Positions 24,381 to 32,805 of a stretch of DNA of 64,000 bases are shown one piece after another (positions within the stretch are counted from its first letter, which is position 1; the number at the start of each line of letters is the position of its first letter). The notes beneath the pieces were generated by a model, which had not been told where the DNA came from, did no database searches, and saw nothing but the letters and a program-made list of their open reading frames with translations. A program made the translations under genes and the position numbers. Location of the stretch: positions 146,694 through 210,693 of the forward strand of contig JBAVVD010000021.1 in NCBI GenBank assembly GCA_049697115.1, in the 5' to 3' direction. Origin of the DNA: JBAVVD01 sp049697115. Lineage in GTDB: Bacteria > Acidobacteriota > Aminicenantia > Aminicenantales > UBA4085.

Positions 24381-26072
24381 ATGGAAAAAAGACTGTTGGT
24401 TGCCATCGTTCTTTCCTTTTTGGTGATTTTCGCTTTTCAGGCGCTTTTTATGAAGAAAGCTCCTTCTCCAGTAATACCGCCTGAAGAAGCCGTTCAGATG
24501 GAACGGAAAGAGGCTCAAACACCTTTGGAGAAAGAACCGTCATCGCCCGCGGTTATTTCCCAGAAGCCAGAGCCCGCCGCAGAGGTTCCAGGCCTGCAGC
24601 AGATATCCGCGCAGAGTGAAGAACGGATTATCATTGACACTTCCCTCTATCAGGCTGTCTGGACGAACAGAGGCGGCCTTTTAAAGAGCTGGAAGTTAAA
24701 GACGCATAAGAGCGCAGCCAGAGAGGACCTGGAACTCATTCCAGAATACACGAAGGAATTGAATGTATTTCCTTTTCTCCTTTCAGAAGAGAATCCCGAT
24801 TTAACGCAGAATTCCGTCATTAGTGGAATCGTCAACAATGTGTACAACAGTTCTTTTTACCGGTCATCCACGCGTTCCTTGAACCTGAAAGACGGCCAGA
24901 AAGGGGAAATCCGATTCGAATATTCGGATGGAAAGGAAATCAAGGTAGAAAAAATCTTCACTTTTTATGGGGGAAAATTTAATTTTGATATCGAGATCAT
25001 TCTCTGGAAAAATGGTCAAAAAATTGAGCCCTGGCTGCTGTGGGGACCGGGCATCGACAATCCATCTCCTGAAGAAATAAAACAGCGTTTTGGAGCCGGG
25101 GGAGGGATCTCTGTGTTGGCTTCAAACAAGCTTTTCAGGATTGAAGAAAGAAAATACAAACCTGAACAGAGTGCCTTTAATTTTGTGACATGGGCGGCCT
25201 ATGATGACAACTATTTTGCGGCCCTTTTTCTTCCCGCATCACAGAATGGGATTGCCAGTTTTTTAAAGGAAGACAGGGACAATATCTCTTATTTCTTTTT
25301 ATCGGTCAGCAATCCCCGTCAGGCCTATATCGGGCCCAAAGAATTCGACACCCTTGTGGCGCTCGGGCACAACACAAAAAAGATAGTGCGGTTTGGCTTT
25401 TTCGGCTGGATTGCTGAGATTCTCCTTTGGTCCATCAAATATATCCACAGAATCATTCCCAACTGGGGCTTTGCCATCATTGCCCTGACCCTGGTTATCA
25501 AAATAATCTTTTTCCCTTTGACTTACAGCAGCACCAAGTCCATGGCCAAAATGCAGGAGCTTCAGCCAAAAATAAAAGCCCTCAGGGCCAAATATAAAAA
25601 AGCCAAACAGGATATTGCCCAGAGACGCCAGATGAATGAAGAGATGATGAAGCTGTACAAGGAACACGGAGTCAATCCGGCCGGAGGATGTCTTCCCATG
25701 CTCATTCAGCTGCCTGTGTTCTGGGGATTTTTTCGCATGCTGGTTGTGGCCATAGAGTTCAGGCACAGCCCCTTTATTTTTTGGATCAAGGACCTCTCGG
25801 TGAAAGATCCCTTTTATGTGACTCCCATCCTGATGGGAGCGACTCAATTCATCAGTCAAAAATTGACTCCGACTTCTGCTGATCCATCGCAGGCAAGGCT
25901 GATGCTTATCATGCCGGTCATCATGACCTTATTTTTCATGAATTTTCAAAGCGGCCTTGTCCTCTACTGGTTAACTTCAAATGTCCTTCAGATTGCCCAG
26001 CAGTACGTCATGAATCGTATGATTAAGAGTAAAAAGAGAGAATCTCATGGAAAAAGAAGAAAAAACAGATAA
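24381..26072 (+). CDS. yidC: Membrane protein insertase YidC
   Basis: At 563 aa this is the long, Gram-negative form. It has an N-terminal helix (LLVAIVLSFLVIFAFQALFM), a linker rich in Pro/Glu, a large periplasmic P1 domain (about 75-340) and a five-helix core from about residue 355. The core includes WGFAIIALTLVIKIIFFPLT, MQELQPKIKALRAKYKK and NPAGGCLPMLIQLPVFWGFF. YidC inserts membrane proteins alone or with SecYEG. Its 3' end overlaps jag by 26 bases. Confidence 0.97.
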   Translation: MEKRLLVAIVLSFLVIFAFQALFMKKAPSPVIPPEEAVQMERKEAQTPLEKEPSSPAVISQKPEPAAEVPGLQQISAQSEERIIIDTSLYQAVWTNRGGLLKSWKLKTHKSAAREDLELIPEYTKELNVFPFLLSEENPDLTQNSVISGIVNNVYNSSFYRSSTRSLNLKDGQKGEIRFEYSDGKEIKVEKIFTFYGGKFNFDIEIILWKNGQKIEPWLLWGPGIDNPSPEEIKQRFGAGGGISVLASNKLFRIEERKYKPEQSAFNFVTWAAYDDNYFAALFLPASQNGIASFLKEDRDNISYFFLSVSNPRQAYIGPKEFDTLVALGHNTKKIVRFGFFGWIAEILLWSIKYIHRIIPNWGFAIIALTLVIKIIFFPLTYSSTKSMAKMQELQPKIKALRAKYKKAKQDIAQRRQMNEEMMKLYKEHGVNPAGGCLPMLIQLPVFWGFFRMLVVAIEFRHSPFIFWIKDLSVKDPFYVTPILMGATQFISQKLTPTSADPSQARLMLIMPVIMTLFFMNFQSGLVLYWLTSNVLQIAQQYVMNRMIKSKKRESHGKRRKNR

Positions 26073-26688
26073 TACTCAAGAATTCAAAGGGAAAAACCTG
26101 GAAGAAGCCATCGGCCACGCGGAGCACTTTCTCAAGATTCCCCGGTCAGGGCTGAATTATGAAATAGTCGCGGAAAAAACCAAGCTCTTTGGGATCCGAA
26201 GAAAAGAAATTGTCATCCGTGCCTGGCCTAAACAGGAACCGGAAGAAAGTCCTGTTGTCGAATTCCTGAACAAAATCTTGCCTCATTTTCCTCTCCAGAT
26301 TTCTTTTCAGATCAAGAAAAGAGATGATTTCATTTATGTCATATTTAACGGCAATGACAAACAGCTCCTCCTCTGGAAGGAAGGCTCTCTTCTTCTGGCT
26401 TTCCAGCATATCCTGAATAAAATCTCATCCGAAAAAGTTCAGGTGGACTGCGAATTCTTTCGAAAAAGAAAAGAGAGAAGACTGAGGGAATATGCCCAGG
26501 ATATTGCCAAGCAGGTGTCAGAGACGGGAAAGTACGAGGTTTTAGATCCGATGAATCCGTATGAAAGACGGATTGTCCATATTGCTGTGAATCAAATCTC
26601 TGGGATTACAACCGAGAGCCTCGGCGATGGATTCCTCAAGAGGATTAAAATTTATCCTGTGGCCAATCCGGCTAAACCATCTGAATAA
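26047..26688 (+). CDS. jag: Jag/SpoIIIJ-associated RNA-binding protein (KH-R3H)
   Basis: Jag_N (EFKGKNLEEAIGHAEHFLKI, then LFGIRRKEIVI), a KH-like middle (about 80-145) and a C-terminal R3H domain (LREYAQDIAKQVSETGKYEVL, DPMNPYERRIVHIAVNQI) are present in order. It is 213 aa. It starts within the last codons of yidC, with AGAGAG upstream. Jag/KhpB-type proteins bind RNA and affect cell envelope growth. A terminator candidate follows 5 bases after the stop. Confidence 0.93.
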   Translation: MEKEEKTDNTQEFKGKNLEEAIGHAEHFLKIPRSGLNYEIVAEKTKLFGIRRKEIVIRAWPKQEPEESPVVEFLNKILPHFPLQISFQIKKRDDFIYVIFNGNDKQLLLWKEGSLLLAFQHILNKISSEKVQVDCEFFRKRKERRLREYAQDIAKQVSETGKYEVLDPMNPYERRIVHIAVNQISGITTESLGDGFLKRIKIYPVANPAKPSE

Positions 26689-26692
26689 ACCG

Positions 26693-26724
26693 GTCTCCGG
26701 ACATTCCCCCGGAAACATTTTTTT
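26693..26724 (+). terminator. Candidate Rho-independent terminator after jag
   Basis: GTCTCCGG pairs with CCGGAAAC across an 8-base loop, with one C-A mismatch, and is followed by ATTTTTTTC. This would separate the rpmH-jag transcript from mnmE, which starts about 115 bases later. Confidence 0.55.
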
Positions 26725-26839
26725 CTTTCCTCTTTAAAATCCCTGCGTTTATCAACGATAACTGCAGCCTCGCGGCATTTTGGGATTTTTTCCGTCTATT
26801 TACTATTTATAGCCGCTCTTATAAAATCTAAATCCTGAG

Positions 26840-28213
26840 ATGAAACTTGATGACACCATAATTGCCGTCTCCACGCCGCCGGGATTTGGCGGATTGGGAA
26901 TTGTCCGGCTGAGCGGCCGGAATGCGCTTAATATTGCGAAAAAAATCTTCAGGCCAAAGAAAAGAGATAGGGCCAAAATTCAGCCTCGCCAGGCTGTATT
27001 CGGAAATCTCTATGATTTTGAGAAAAAAGAATATTTTGACGAAGGCATTCTGACCTTTTTCCCCGAACCGGATTCGTATACAACGGAAAATGTTGTTGAG
27101 ATAAGCTGCCACGGAAGTCCGGCAGTTCTGGAAGAAGCCGTCCGCCTGGGGATTAAGGCCGGGGCAAGGCATGCCGATCCGGGTGAATTCACCCTCCGAG
27201 CCTATCTGAGAGGGAGGATTGACATCATCCAGGCCGAGGCCATCAATGGATTAATCCGGTCGACTTCGCTCAAAAAGGCAAAGATAGCCTTCGGCCAGTT
27301 GGAAGGCGGGCTTTCAAAGAAAATTACAGCATTTCGCAATCAAATTATTCGCCTTCTGGCTCTGATAGAGGCGGCCATAGAATTTCCGGAAGAGGGGCTT
27401 CGGATATCTCCTGAAAAGATTGCCGTTTCGCTGGGGAAGATTGTTCCTTTTCTACGAAAACTAATTTCAAGCTATGACGCAGGCAGAGCTCTGGCTGAAG
27501 GCTTGACGCTGGCCATCACAGGAAGGACAAATGTCGGGAAATCCACGCTTTTTAATTCTCTTCTGGAAGAACAAAGAGCCATTGTGACTCCTTTCCCTGG
27601 AACCACGAGGGATTATTTGAGAGAAAAGATTAGAATCAAGGATGCCCTGTTTAATCTGGTTGATATGGCAGGCCTGGGCCGTCCTGTCTCACCCGTTGAA
27701 AAGGAAGGGATTAAAAAGGGGAAAAAGATTGCTCTGAATGCAGACGGATTGCTTCTTGTCCTTGACTCTTCCAGAAAAGAAACCCCTGAGGATTTGCGGT
27801 TGATTAGAGAATTCAAAGACAAAAAGGTCCTCCTGCTTTTTAATAAAATGGACCTGCCTCAAAAGATAAATATGGAAAGAATCAGAGTTCAGGCTGACAG
27901 CCTGCCTTTTCTGGAGATCTCGGCTCTGAAAGGGACAAATCTGGATAAGCTGAGAGAAAAAATACATGATGTCTTTGTTCCTCATGTGTCGGAAAGGGAC
28001 GAGATCATCCTTCATGTGAGGCAGAAAATCCTTCTCGAACAGACCTTAGACAGAATGATAAAATCTTTTCGCCTTTTGAATGAGGGCTTCTCTGAAGAGA
28101 TTTATGCGGAAGAAATCCGCCGGATCCTCCCTATCATCGGAGAGCTGACCGGGGAGATTCGGGCAGACGAGGTAATTGCGGACATTTTCAGCCGGTTTTG
28201 TGTTGGAAAGTGA
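26840..28213 (+). CDS. mnmE: tRNA modification GTPase MnmE
   Basis: With MnmG it makes the cmnm5 modification of wobble U34. The N-terminal THF-binding domain (DDTIIAVSTPPGFGGLGIVRLSG) is followed by helices and a G domain with GRTNVGKSTLFN (G1) and DMAGL (G3). NKMD (G4) follows, and the C-terminus is the catalytic CVGK variant of CxGK. It is 457 aa. The stop is one base from the mnmG start. Confidence 0.97.
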   Translation: MKLDDTIIAVSTPPGFGGLGIVRLSGRNALNIAKKIFRPKKRDRAKIQPRQAVFGNLYDFEKKEYFDEGILTFFPEPDSYTTENVVEISCHGSPAVLEEAVRLGIKAGARHADPGEFTLRAYLRGRIDIIQAEAINGLIRSTSLKKAKIAFGQLEGGLSKKITAFRNQIIRLLALIEAAIEFPEEGLRISPEKIAVSLGKIVPFLRKLISSYDAGRALAEGLTLAITGRTNVGKSTLFNSLLEEQRAIVTPFPGTTRDYLREKIRIKDALFNLVDMAGLGRPVSPVEKEGIKKGKKIALNADGLLLVLDSSRKETPEDLRLIREFKDKKVLLLFNKMDLPQKINMERIRVQADSLPFLEISALKGTNLDKLREKIHDVFVPHVSERDEIILHVRQKILLEQTLDRMIKSFRLLNEGFSEEIYAEEIRRILPIIGELTGEIRADEVIADIFSRFCVGK

Positions 28214-28214
28214 G

Positions 28215-30101
28215 ATGGGAGAAAGAAATTCTGACGGCTATGATGTCATTGTCATCGGGGGCGGCCATGCGGGTTGTGAAGCAGCCAATGCGGCATGCGC
28301 CATGGGACTCGAGACTTGCCTGATTACGATTCATCTCGAAACCATCGCCCAAATGTCATGCAACCCGGCCATCGGGGGCCTGGCCAAAGGGCAATTGGTC
28401 AGGGAAATAGATGCGCTGGGGGGACTGATGGGGCTTCTGGCGGATGAAACAGGGATTCAATTCAGACTCCTGAACCGGAGCCGCGGCGGGGCAGTTCAGG
28501 CTCCCCGCGCTCAATGTGATAAGGCCCGCTACAGGCTGAGCATGAAAAAGCGGCTAGAGGAAATCCCAAATTTGACCGTGTTTCAGGGAATAGCGGCGGA
28601 AATTGCGGTTAAAAAGGGGAAAGCTGCCGGCGTTGTCACTCTGGATGGGAACTATCTGTCCAGTAAAGCCGTGATTCTTACTCCAGGGACTTTTTTGAAC
28701 GGCCTCATCCATATTGGTCTATCCAGCTATTCAGCAGGCCGGGCCAACGAACCGGCTTCCTGTGAACTCAGCGAGAATTTAAAGAAACTCGGACTCAGAA
28801 TGTTCCGTTTGAAGACGGGAACTCCGATGAGGCTTGACAAGAACACAATAGACTGGGAATGTTTCTCTCCTCAGCCTGGAGATGAATTGCCTGTGCCGTT
28901 TTCTTTCCGGACTCAAAGGCCTCTGGAAAACAAGATTATTTGCTCTATTGGATACACAAACGCCGAAACCCATGAAATCATCCGAAAAAATTTAAACAAG
29001 TCTCCTCTTTTTTCGGGGAAAATAAAAGGAGTCGGGCCCAGATATTGCCCTTCCATAGAGGATAAGGTCGTAAAGTTTCCCCATCATTCACGCCATCAAT
29101 TTTTTCTGGAGCCGGAAGGATTGGAAACATCGGAAATTTACCTGAACGGTCTATCTTCCAGCCTCCCGTATGAAGTACAGAGAGAGATTCTTAAAAGTAT
29201 CCCTGGGCTGAACCGGGCGAAAATATTAAGGCCGGCTTATGGGATTGAATATGATGCTGTGGCTCCCACTCAGCTTCTGTCTACGTTGGAGACCAAGATC
29301 ATAGAAAATTTATTCCTGGCCGGTCAAATCAACGGCACATCGGGTTATGAGGAAGCGGCAGCTCAAGGATTGATGGCGGGAATTAACGCGGCTTTAAAAA
29401 TCAAGAAACAGGAACCCTTTATCCTCAGAAGGGACGAAGCCTATATCGGCGTTCTTATCGATGACCTTATTTCAAAAGGGGTGGAAGAGCCTTACCGGCT
29501 TTTCACATCGCGGGCAGAATATCGTCTTTTATTAAGGATCGATAATGCAGACAAGAGGCTGATGCCCTATGGATTCCGTCTGGGACTGATCCCGGGAGAA
29601 GTTTATGAAGCGTTTTTAAAAAAACAGGAGAAGATGAATTCTGTGAAAGTCTTCTTACAGAAGAATAAAATCATGGTCGGGAATAATAAAGAGAGGATTA
29701 CCCTAAAAGATTTCTTGAAAAAACCTGAAATCAGCCTGAAAAATGTGCTAGAATATGAAAAGTTTTCTGAGCCGTTGACGGATGAGGAAGTCAGGCATAT
29801 TGAGTCAGAGATCAAATATGAAGGATATATAAAAAAACAGGAAAAAGAGATCGCAGAGATTCTGAAGATTGACGGCGTTAAAATACCTGAGAACGTGGAT
29901 TTTACCAGCGTGCCGGGATTGACCCATGAAGCAGCGGAGAAGATGGCCCGATATCAGCCTCGAACCATAGGGGATGTTAAAAAGATACCAGGTTTGCCTC
30001 CATCTGCTGTCCTGGGTCTCCATATTCACCTGAGCCTTGAGAAAAAGGGCAAAAAAGCCAGGAAAAATGTTTCACGTGGAACATCAAGGAATGATAAATA
30101 A
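28215..30101 (+). CDS. mnmG: tRNA uridine-5-carboxymethylaminomethyl modification enzyme MnmG
   Basis: The FAD-binding N-terminus GGGHAGCEAANAACAMG, SCNPAIGGLAKGQLVREID, NRSRGGAVQAPRAQCDK and QINGTSGYEEAAAQGL are GidA/MnmG landmarks. A C-terminal helical domain binds MnmE and tRNA. The ATG at 28215 gives 628 aa. A longer upstream frame overlaps mnmE and is not needed. The last 12 codons contain a parS-like site (30068-30083) and run into the parA leader. rsmG, often next, is missing here. Confidence 0.97.
   Translation: MGERNSDGYDVIVIGGGHAGCEAANAACAMGLETCLITIHLETIAQMSCNPAIGGLAKGQLVREIDALGGLMGLLADETGIQFRLLNRSRGGAVQAPRAQCDKARYRLSMKKRLEEIPNLTVFQGIAAEIAVKKGKAAGVVTLDGNYLSSKAVILTPGTFLNGLIHIGLSSYSAGRANEPASCELSENLKKLGLRMFRLKTGTPMRLDKNTIDWECFSPQPGDELPVPFSFRTQRPLENKIICSIGYTNAETHEIIRKNLNKSPLFSGKIKGVGPRYCPSIEDKVVKFPHHSRHQFFLEPEGLETSEIYLNGLSSSLPYEVQREILKSIPGLNRAKILRPAYGIEYDAVAPTQLLSTLETKIIENLFLAGQINGTSGYEEAAAQGLMAGINAALKIKKQEPFILRRDEAYIGVLIDDLISKGVEEPYRLFTSRAEYRLLLRIDNADKRLMPYGFRLGLIPGEVYEAFLKKQEKMNSVKVFLQKNKIMVGNNKERITLKDFLKKPEISLKNVLEYEKFSEPLTDEEVRHIESEIKYEGYIKKQEKEIAEILKIDGVKIPENVDFTSVPGLTHEAAEKMARYQPRTIGDVKKIPGLPPSAVLGLHIHLSLEKKGKKARKNVSRGTSRNDK
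30068..30083. promoter_or_regulatory. parS: parS centromere site (ParB-binding)
   Basis: TGTTTCACGTGGAACA matches the 16-bp consensus TGTTNCACGTGAAACA at 15 of 16 positions. It lies inside the 3' end of mnmG and immediately upstream of parA-parB, exactly where a chromosomal parS is often found. It fixes this region as origin-proximal. Confidence 0.9.
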
Positions 30102-30849
30102 GATCGTTGCCATTGCCAACCAGAAAGGAGGGGTGGGGAAAACAACAACGGCCATTAACCTTTCTTCTTCCCTGGCCTTAAAGAAGGTGAGGGCCTTACT
30201 TATTGACTTCGATCCTCAAGGCATGGCAACGTCAGGGCTTGGGATACAAAAAGAAGCGAATAAAGGGATCTATCAGGCTATAATGAATGGGCGGGACATG
30301 ATGGAGTACATCCAGGGAACTGAAGTTGATAACTTCTATCTCTGTCCCTGCTCTCCTGAGCTGGCCGGAGCAGAGGTTGAGCTTTATTCCAAAGAGAATA
30401 GAGAAAATAAACTCAGAGAAGCACTGAATAGAATCAGAATGAAATTTAATTTCATCTTTATCGATTGTCCCCCATCTTTGGGTTACCTGACCATAAATGC
30501 TCTGACTGCTGCCGATTCCGTTCTAATTCCGGTTCAATGTGAGTTTTTCTGCATGGAGGGAATTCCTGACCTTCTCCACACTCTGCAGGAGGTTCGTTCC
30601 TATTTTAATCCTTCCCTGAGGGTGGAAGGGATATTATTGACCATGTATGATGAGCGAACCAATCTTTCCAAGCAGGTAGCGGAAGAGGTCAAGAAGTCAT
30701 TAAAGGGAATTGTCTACGAGGTTATTATTCCCCGGAGCGTTAAGCTCGCTGAGGCTCCCAGTTTCGGCAAACCCATCATCCTTTATGACATTAAATCAAA
30801 GGGAGCCGAAGCCTATCTAAAACTGGCTGAGGAGATTCTCCAAAAATGA
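30091..30849 (+). CDS. parA: Chromosome-partitioning ATPase ParA (Soj)
   Basis: ParA moves ParB-parS complexes along the nucleoid. The deviant Walker A KGGVGKTTTAINLSSSLA lies near residues 11-20, and LLIDFDPQG and FIDCPPSLG follow. It is 252 aa from ATG 30091 (MINKIVAIANQ), the standard N-terminus. An in-frame ATG at 30067 would start inside parS (MFHVEHQG...) and cannot be excluded. It overlaps parB by 4 bases. Confidence 0.96.
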   Translation: MINKIVAIANQKGGVGKTTTAINLSSSLALKKVRALLIDFDPQGMATSGLGIQKEANKGIYQAIMNGRDMMEYIQGTEVDNFYLCPCSPELAGAEVELYSKENRENKLREALNRIRMKFNFIFIDCPPSLGYLTINALTAADSVLIPVQCEFFCMEGIPDLLHTLQEVRSYFNPSLRVEGILLTMYDERTNLSKQVAEEVKKSLKGIVYEVIIPRSVKLAEAPSFGKPIILYDIKSKGAEAYLKLAEEILQK

Positions 30850-31691
30850 AGAAAGCACTAGGAAAAGGAATCAAGGCTTTTATTCCCGCCGAATACGGCA
30901 TTTTAAAGGAAGAAAAATATGCAGAGCTGGATATTGAACAGATTGTGCCAAACCCGCTTCAACCGAGAGAGAAATTCGACGAGCTGTCCATTGCCGAACT
31001 TGCCCAGTCCATTATAGAAGCTGGAGTTCTCCAGCCCATCGTTGTTGTTCCTGAGAACAACCGGTACCGGATTATTGTCGGCGAACGAAGATGGCGGGCG
31101 GCCCAGAAGGCAGGATTAAGGAAGGTTCCGGTTCTTATCCGTAATATTCCCAGAGAGAAGGAGCTCGAAATATCTCTAATCGAAAACATGCAGAGAGAGG
31201 AGCTGAATCCGATTGAAATCGCACTTGCCTATCAGAGAATAATCCAGGAGCTGGGCTGCACACAGCAGGAGCTGGCAGAGAAAGTGGGCAAGGACAGAAC
31301 CTCGGTGACTAATTTTCTGCGGTTATTAAAGCTTCCTAAAGAAACTCAGAAACATATTCGAGATGGCAAAATCTCCATGGGGCATGCCAGAGCGATATTG
31401 TCCATTGAAAGTCCTGAAGAGCAAAAGGCGATTTGTCAGCAGATTGTGAAGAAGAATCTTTCTGTCAGAGAAGTAGAAAAAATGATTTCCAGACTTAGAG
31501 AAGAACTTCCTGCCGGGAAGAAGAAACAGGGTGATCCGGATTTGGAAGTCCTTCAAGAAGAGTTTCTCCGAATACTTGGGACTAAAGTATCAATCTCTGG
31601 AAGCCGGAACAAAGGAGTGATTAAACTATTCTATTTCTCAATGGATGATTTAAATAGAATCTATGAACAAATCAAAGGAGCGAGTGCATGA
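30846..31691 (+). CDS. parB: Chromosome-partitioning protein ParB
   Basis: N-terminal CTPase/ParB motifs (IVPNPLQPREKFDELSIAEL, IVGERRWRAAQKAGL, ENMQREELNPIEIA) and a central HTH (TQQELAEKVGKDRTSVTNFLRL) are followed by a C-terminal dimerisation segment. ParB loads on parS and spreads. It is 281 aa. It starts within the parA stop (ATGA), and its end overlaps the bactofilin gene (ATGA), so three genes are coupled. Confidence 0.97.
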   Translation: MKKALGKGIKAFIPAEYGILKEEKYAELDIEQIVPNPLQPREKFDELSIAELAQSIIEAGVLQPIVVVPENNRYRIIVGERRWRAAQKAGLRKVPVLIRNIPREKELEISLIENMQREELNPIEIALAYQRIIQELGCTQQELAEKVGKDRTSVTNFLRLLKLPKETQKHIRDGKISMGHARAILSIESPEEQKAICQQIVKKNLSVREVEKMISRLREELPAGKKKQGDPDLEVLQEEFLRILGTKVSISGSRNKGVIKLFYFSMDDLNRIYEQIKGASA

Positions 31692-32080
31692 AAGAAAAGA
31701 GGAAGGAAATGGATGAAAGCAAAATCACCGGCTTTTTTGATGACGGGACAGAATTTAATGGAGACTTGAAATTCAGGGGATCCTTCCGGATCGATGGAAA
31801 TTTCAAGGGAAAAATTGACTCAGACTCTTTGCTGATCATCGGAGATAAAGGAAAAGTGGAAGCGGAAGTCCATGTTGGACATGTGATCATCAACGGAGAG
31901 TTCAAAGGTAATATGCAGGCGTCGGAAAGAGTGGAAATCAGCAACAATGGAAAAGTCATAGGAACGATAATAGCGCCGAAACTCGTCGTGGAGGAAGGGG
32001 CGTATCTTGAGGCCAACTGTCAGACAACGGATAAAATCCCCCCTTCTCCTTCAAAGACCAAAGAAGAATCGGAAAAATAA
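31688..32080 (+). CDS. Bactofilin (polymer-forming cytoskeletal protein)
   Basis: The central DUF583 beta-helix repeats are visible: FNGDLKFRGSFRIDGNFKGK, LLIIGDKGKVEAEVHVGHVI, INGEFKGNMQASERVEISNN. N- and C-terminal tails are short and polar. At 130 aa it is bactofilin-sized. The start is ATG 31688, overlapping parB, or ATG 31709, which has GAGGAAGG before it. Bactofilins polymerise without nucleotides and scaffold envelope or chromosome-segregation machinery, which fits its place after parB. Confidence 0.92.
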   Translation: MKEKRKEMDESKITGFFDDGTEFNGDLKFRGSFRIDGNFKGKIDSDSLLIIGDKGKVEAEVHVGHVIINGEFKGNMQASERVEISNNGKVIGTIIAPKLVVEEGAYLEANCQTTDKIPPSPSKTKEESEK

Positions 32081-32082
32081 TC

Positions 32083-32805
32083 TTGAGAAAAGCCCTGGGA
32101 GTTATTCCTGCCCGCTATCATTCCACCCGTTTTCCGGGTAAACCACTGGCTTTGATTCTGGGCAAGACCATGATTCAAAGGGTGTATGAAAGAGCCAGGG
32201 GATCCCGTCTCCTTGAAAAAGTCGTCATTGCCGCAGATGATGAAAGAATATTCAGCGCCGCGAAAAAATTTGGAGCCGAAGTGCAGATGACTTCCTCTTA
32301 TCACAATTCAGGGACAGAGAGGGTGGCAGAAGTGGCGGCCAAGCTGGACTTCCCCATTGTGGTCAACATTCAGGGCGATGAACCGCTTATCGAAGGGAGG
32401 ATGATTGATGGTCTCGTGGAAGCCCTCCAGGATGCTTCGATTCCCATGGCCACTCTGATGGCCAGGCAAGAAGACCTGAAGCTTCTTCAGGACCGTCATG
32501 TGGTCAAGGTTGTGGTCAGCCGCGATGGCTTTGCCCTTTATTTTTCACGGGCTCCTCTTCCCTATCAAGCGCCTGATTTTTTCTTTCAGCATATCGGAGT
32601 CTATGGATATCAAAAAGATTTCCTCCTGCAATTCAAGGAAATGAGTCCGTCACGGCTGGAAAAAATTGAGAAGCTGGAGCAGTTGCGAGTCTTAGAAAAC
32701 GGCTGTAAGATCAAGATGGTCGAAATCCCATTGCCGACCTTGAGTGTAAATACGCCGCAGGATATAATCAAGGTTGAAGAAATTCTAAAAGAGAGAAGTG
32801 GATGA
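32083..32805 (+). CDS. kdsB: 3-deoxy-manno-octulosonate cytidylyltransferase
   Basis: KdsB activates Kdo as CMP-Kdo for lipid A-core synthesis. VIPARYHSTRFPGKPLA, VVIAADDERI, NIQGDEPLI and YFSRAPLPY are conserved KdsB segments. It has 240 aa from a TTG start. It lies 2 bases after the bactofilin gene and overlaps pyrG by 4 bases. Confidence 0.96.
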   Translation: MRKALGVIPARYHSTRFPGKPLALILGKTMIQRVYERARGSRLLEKVVIAADDERIFSAAKKFGAEVQMTSSYHNSGTERVAEVAAKLDFPIVVNIQGDEPLIEGRMIDGLVEALQDASIPMATLMARQEDLKLLQDRHVVKVVVSRDGFALYFSRAPLPYQAPDFFFQHIGVYGYQKDFLLQFKEMSPSRLEKIEKLEQLRVLENGCKIKMVEIPLPTLSVNTPQDIIKVEEILKERSG

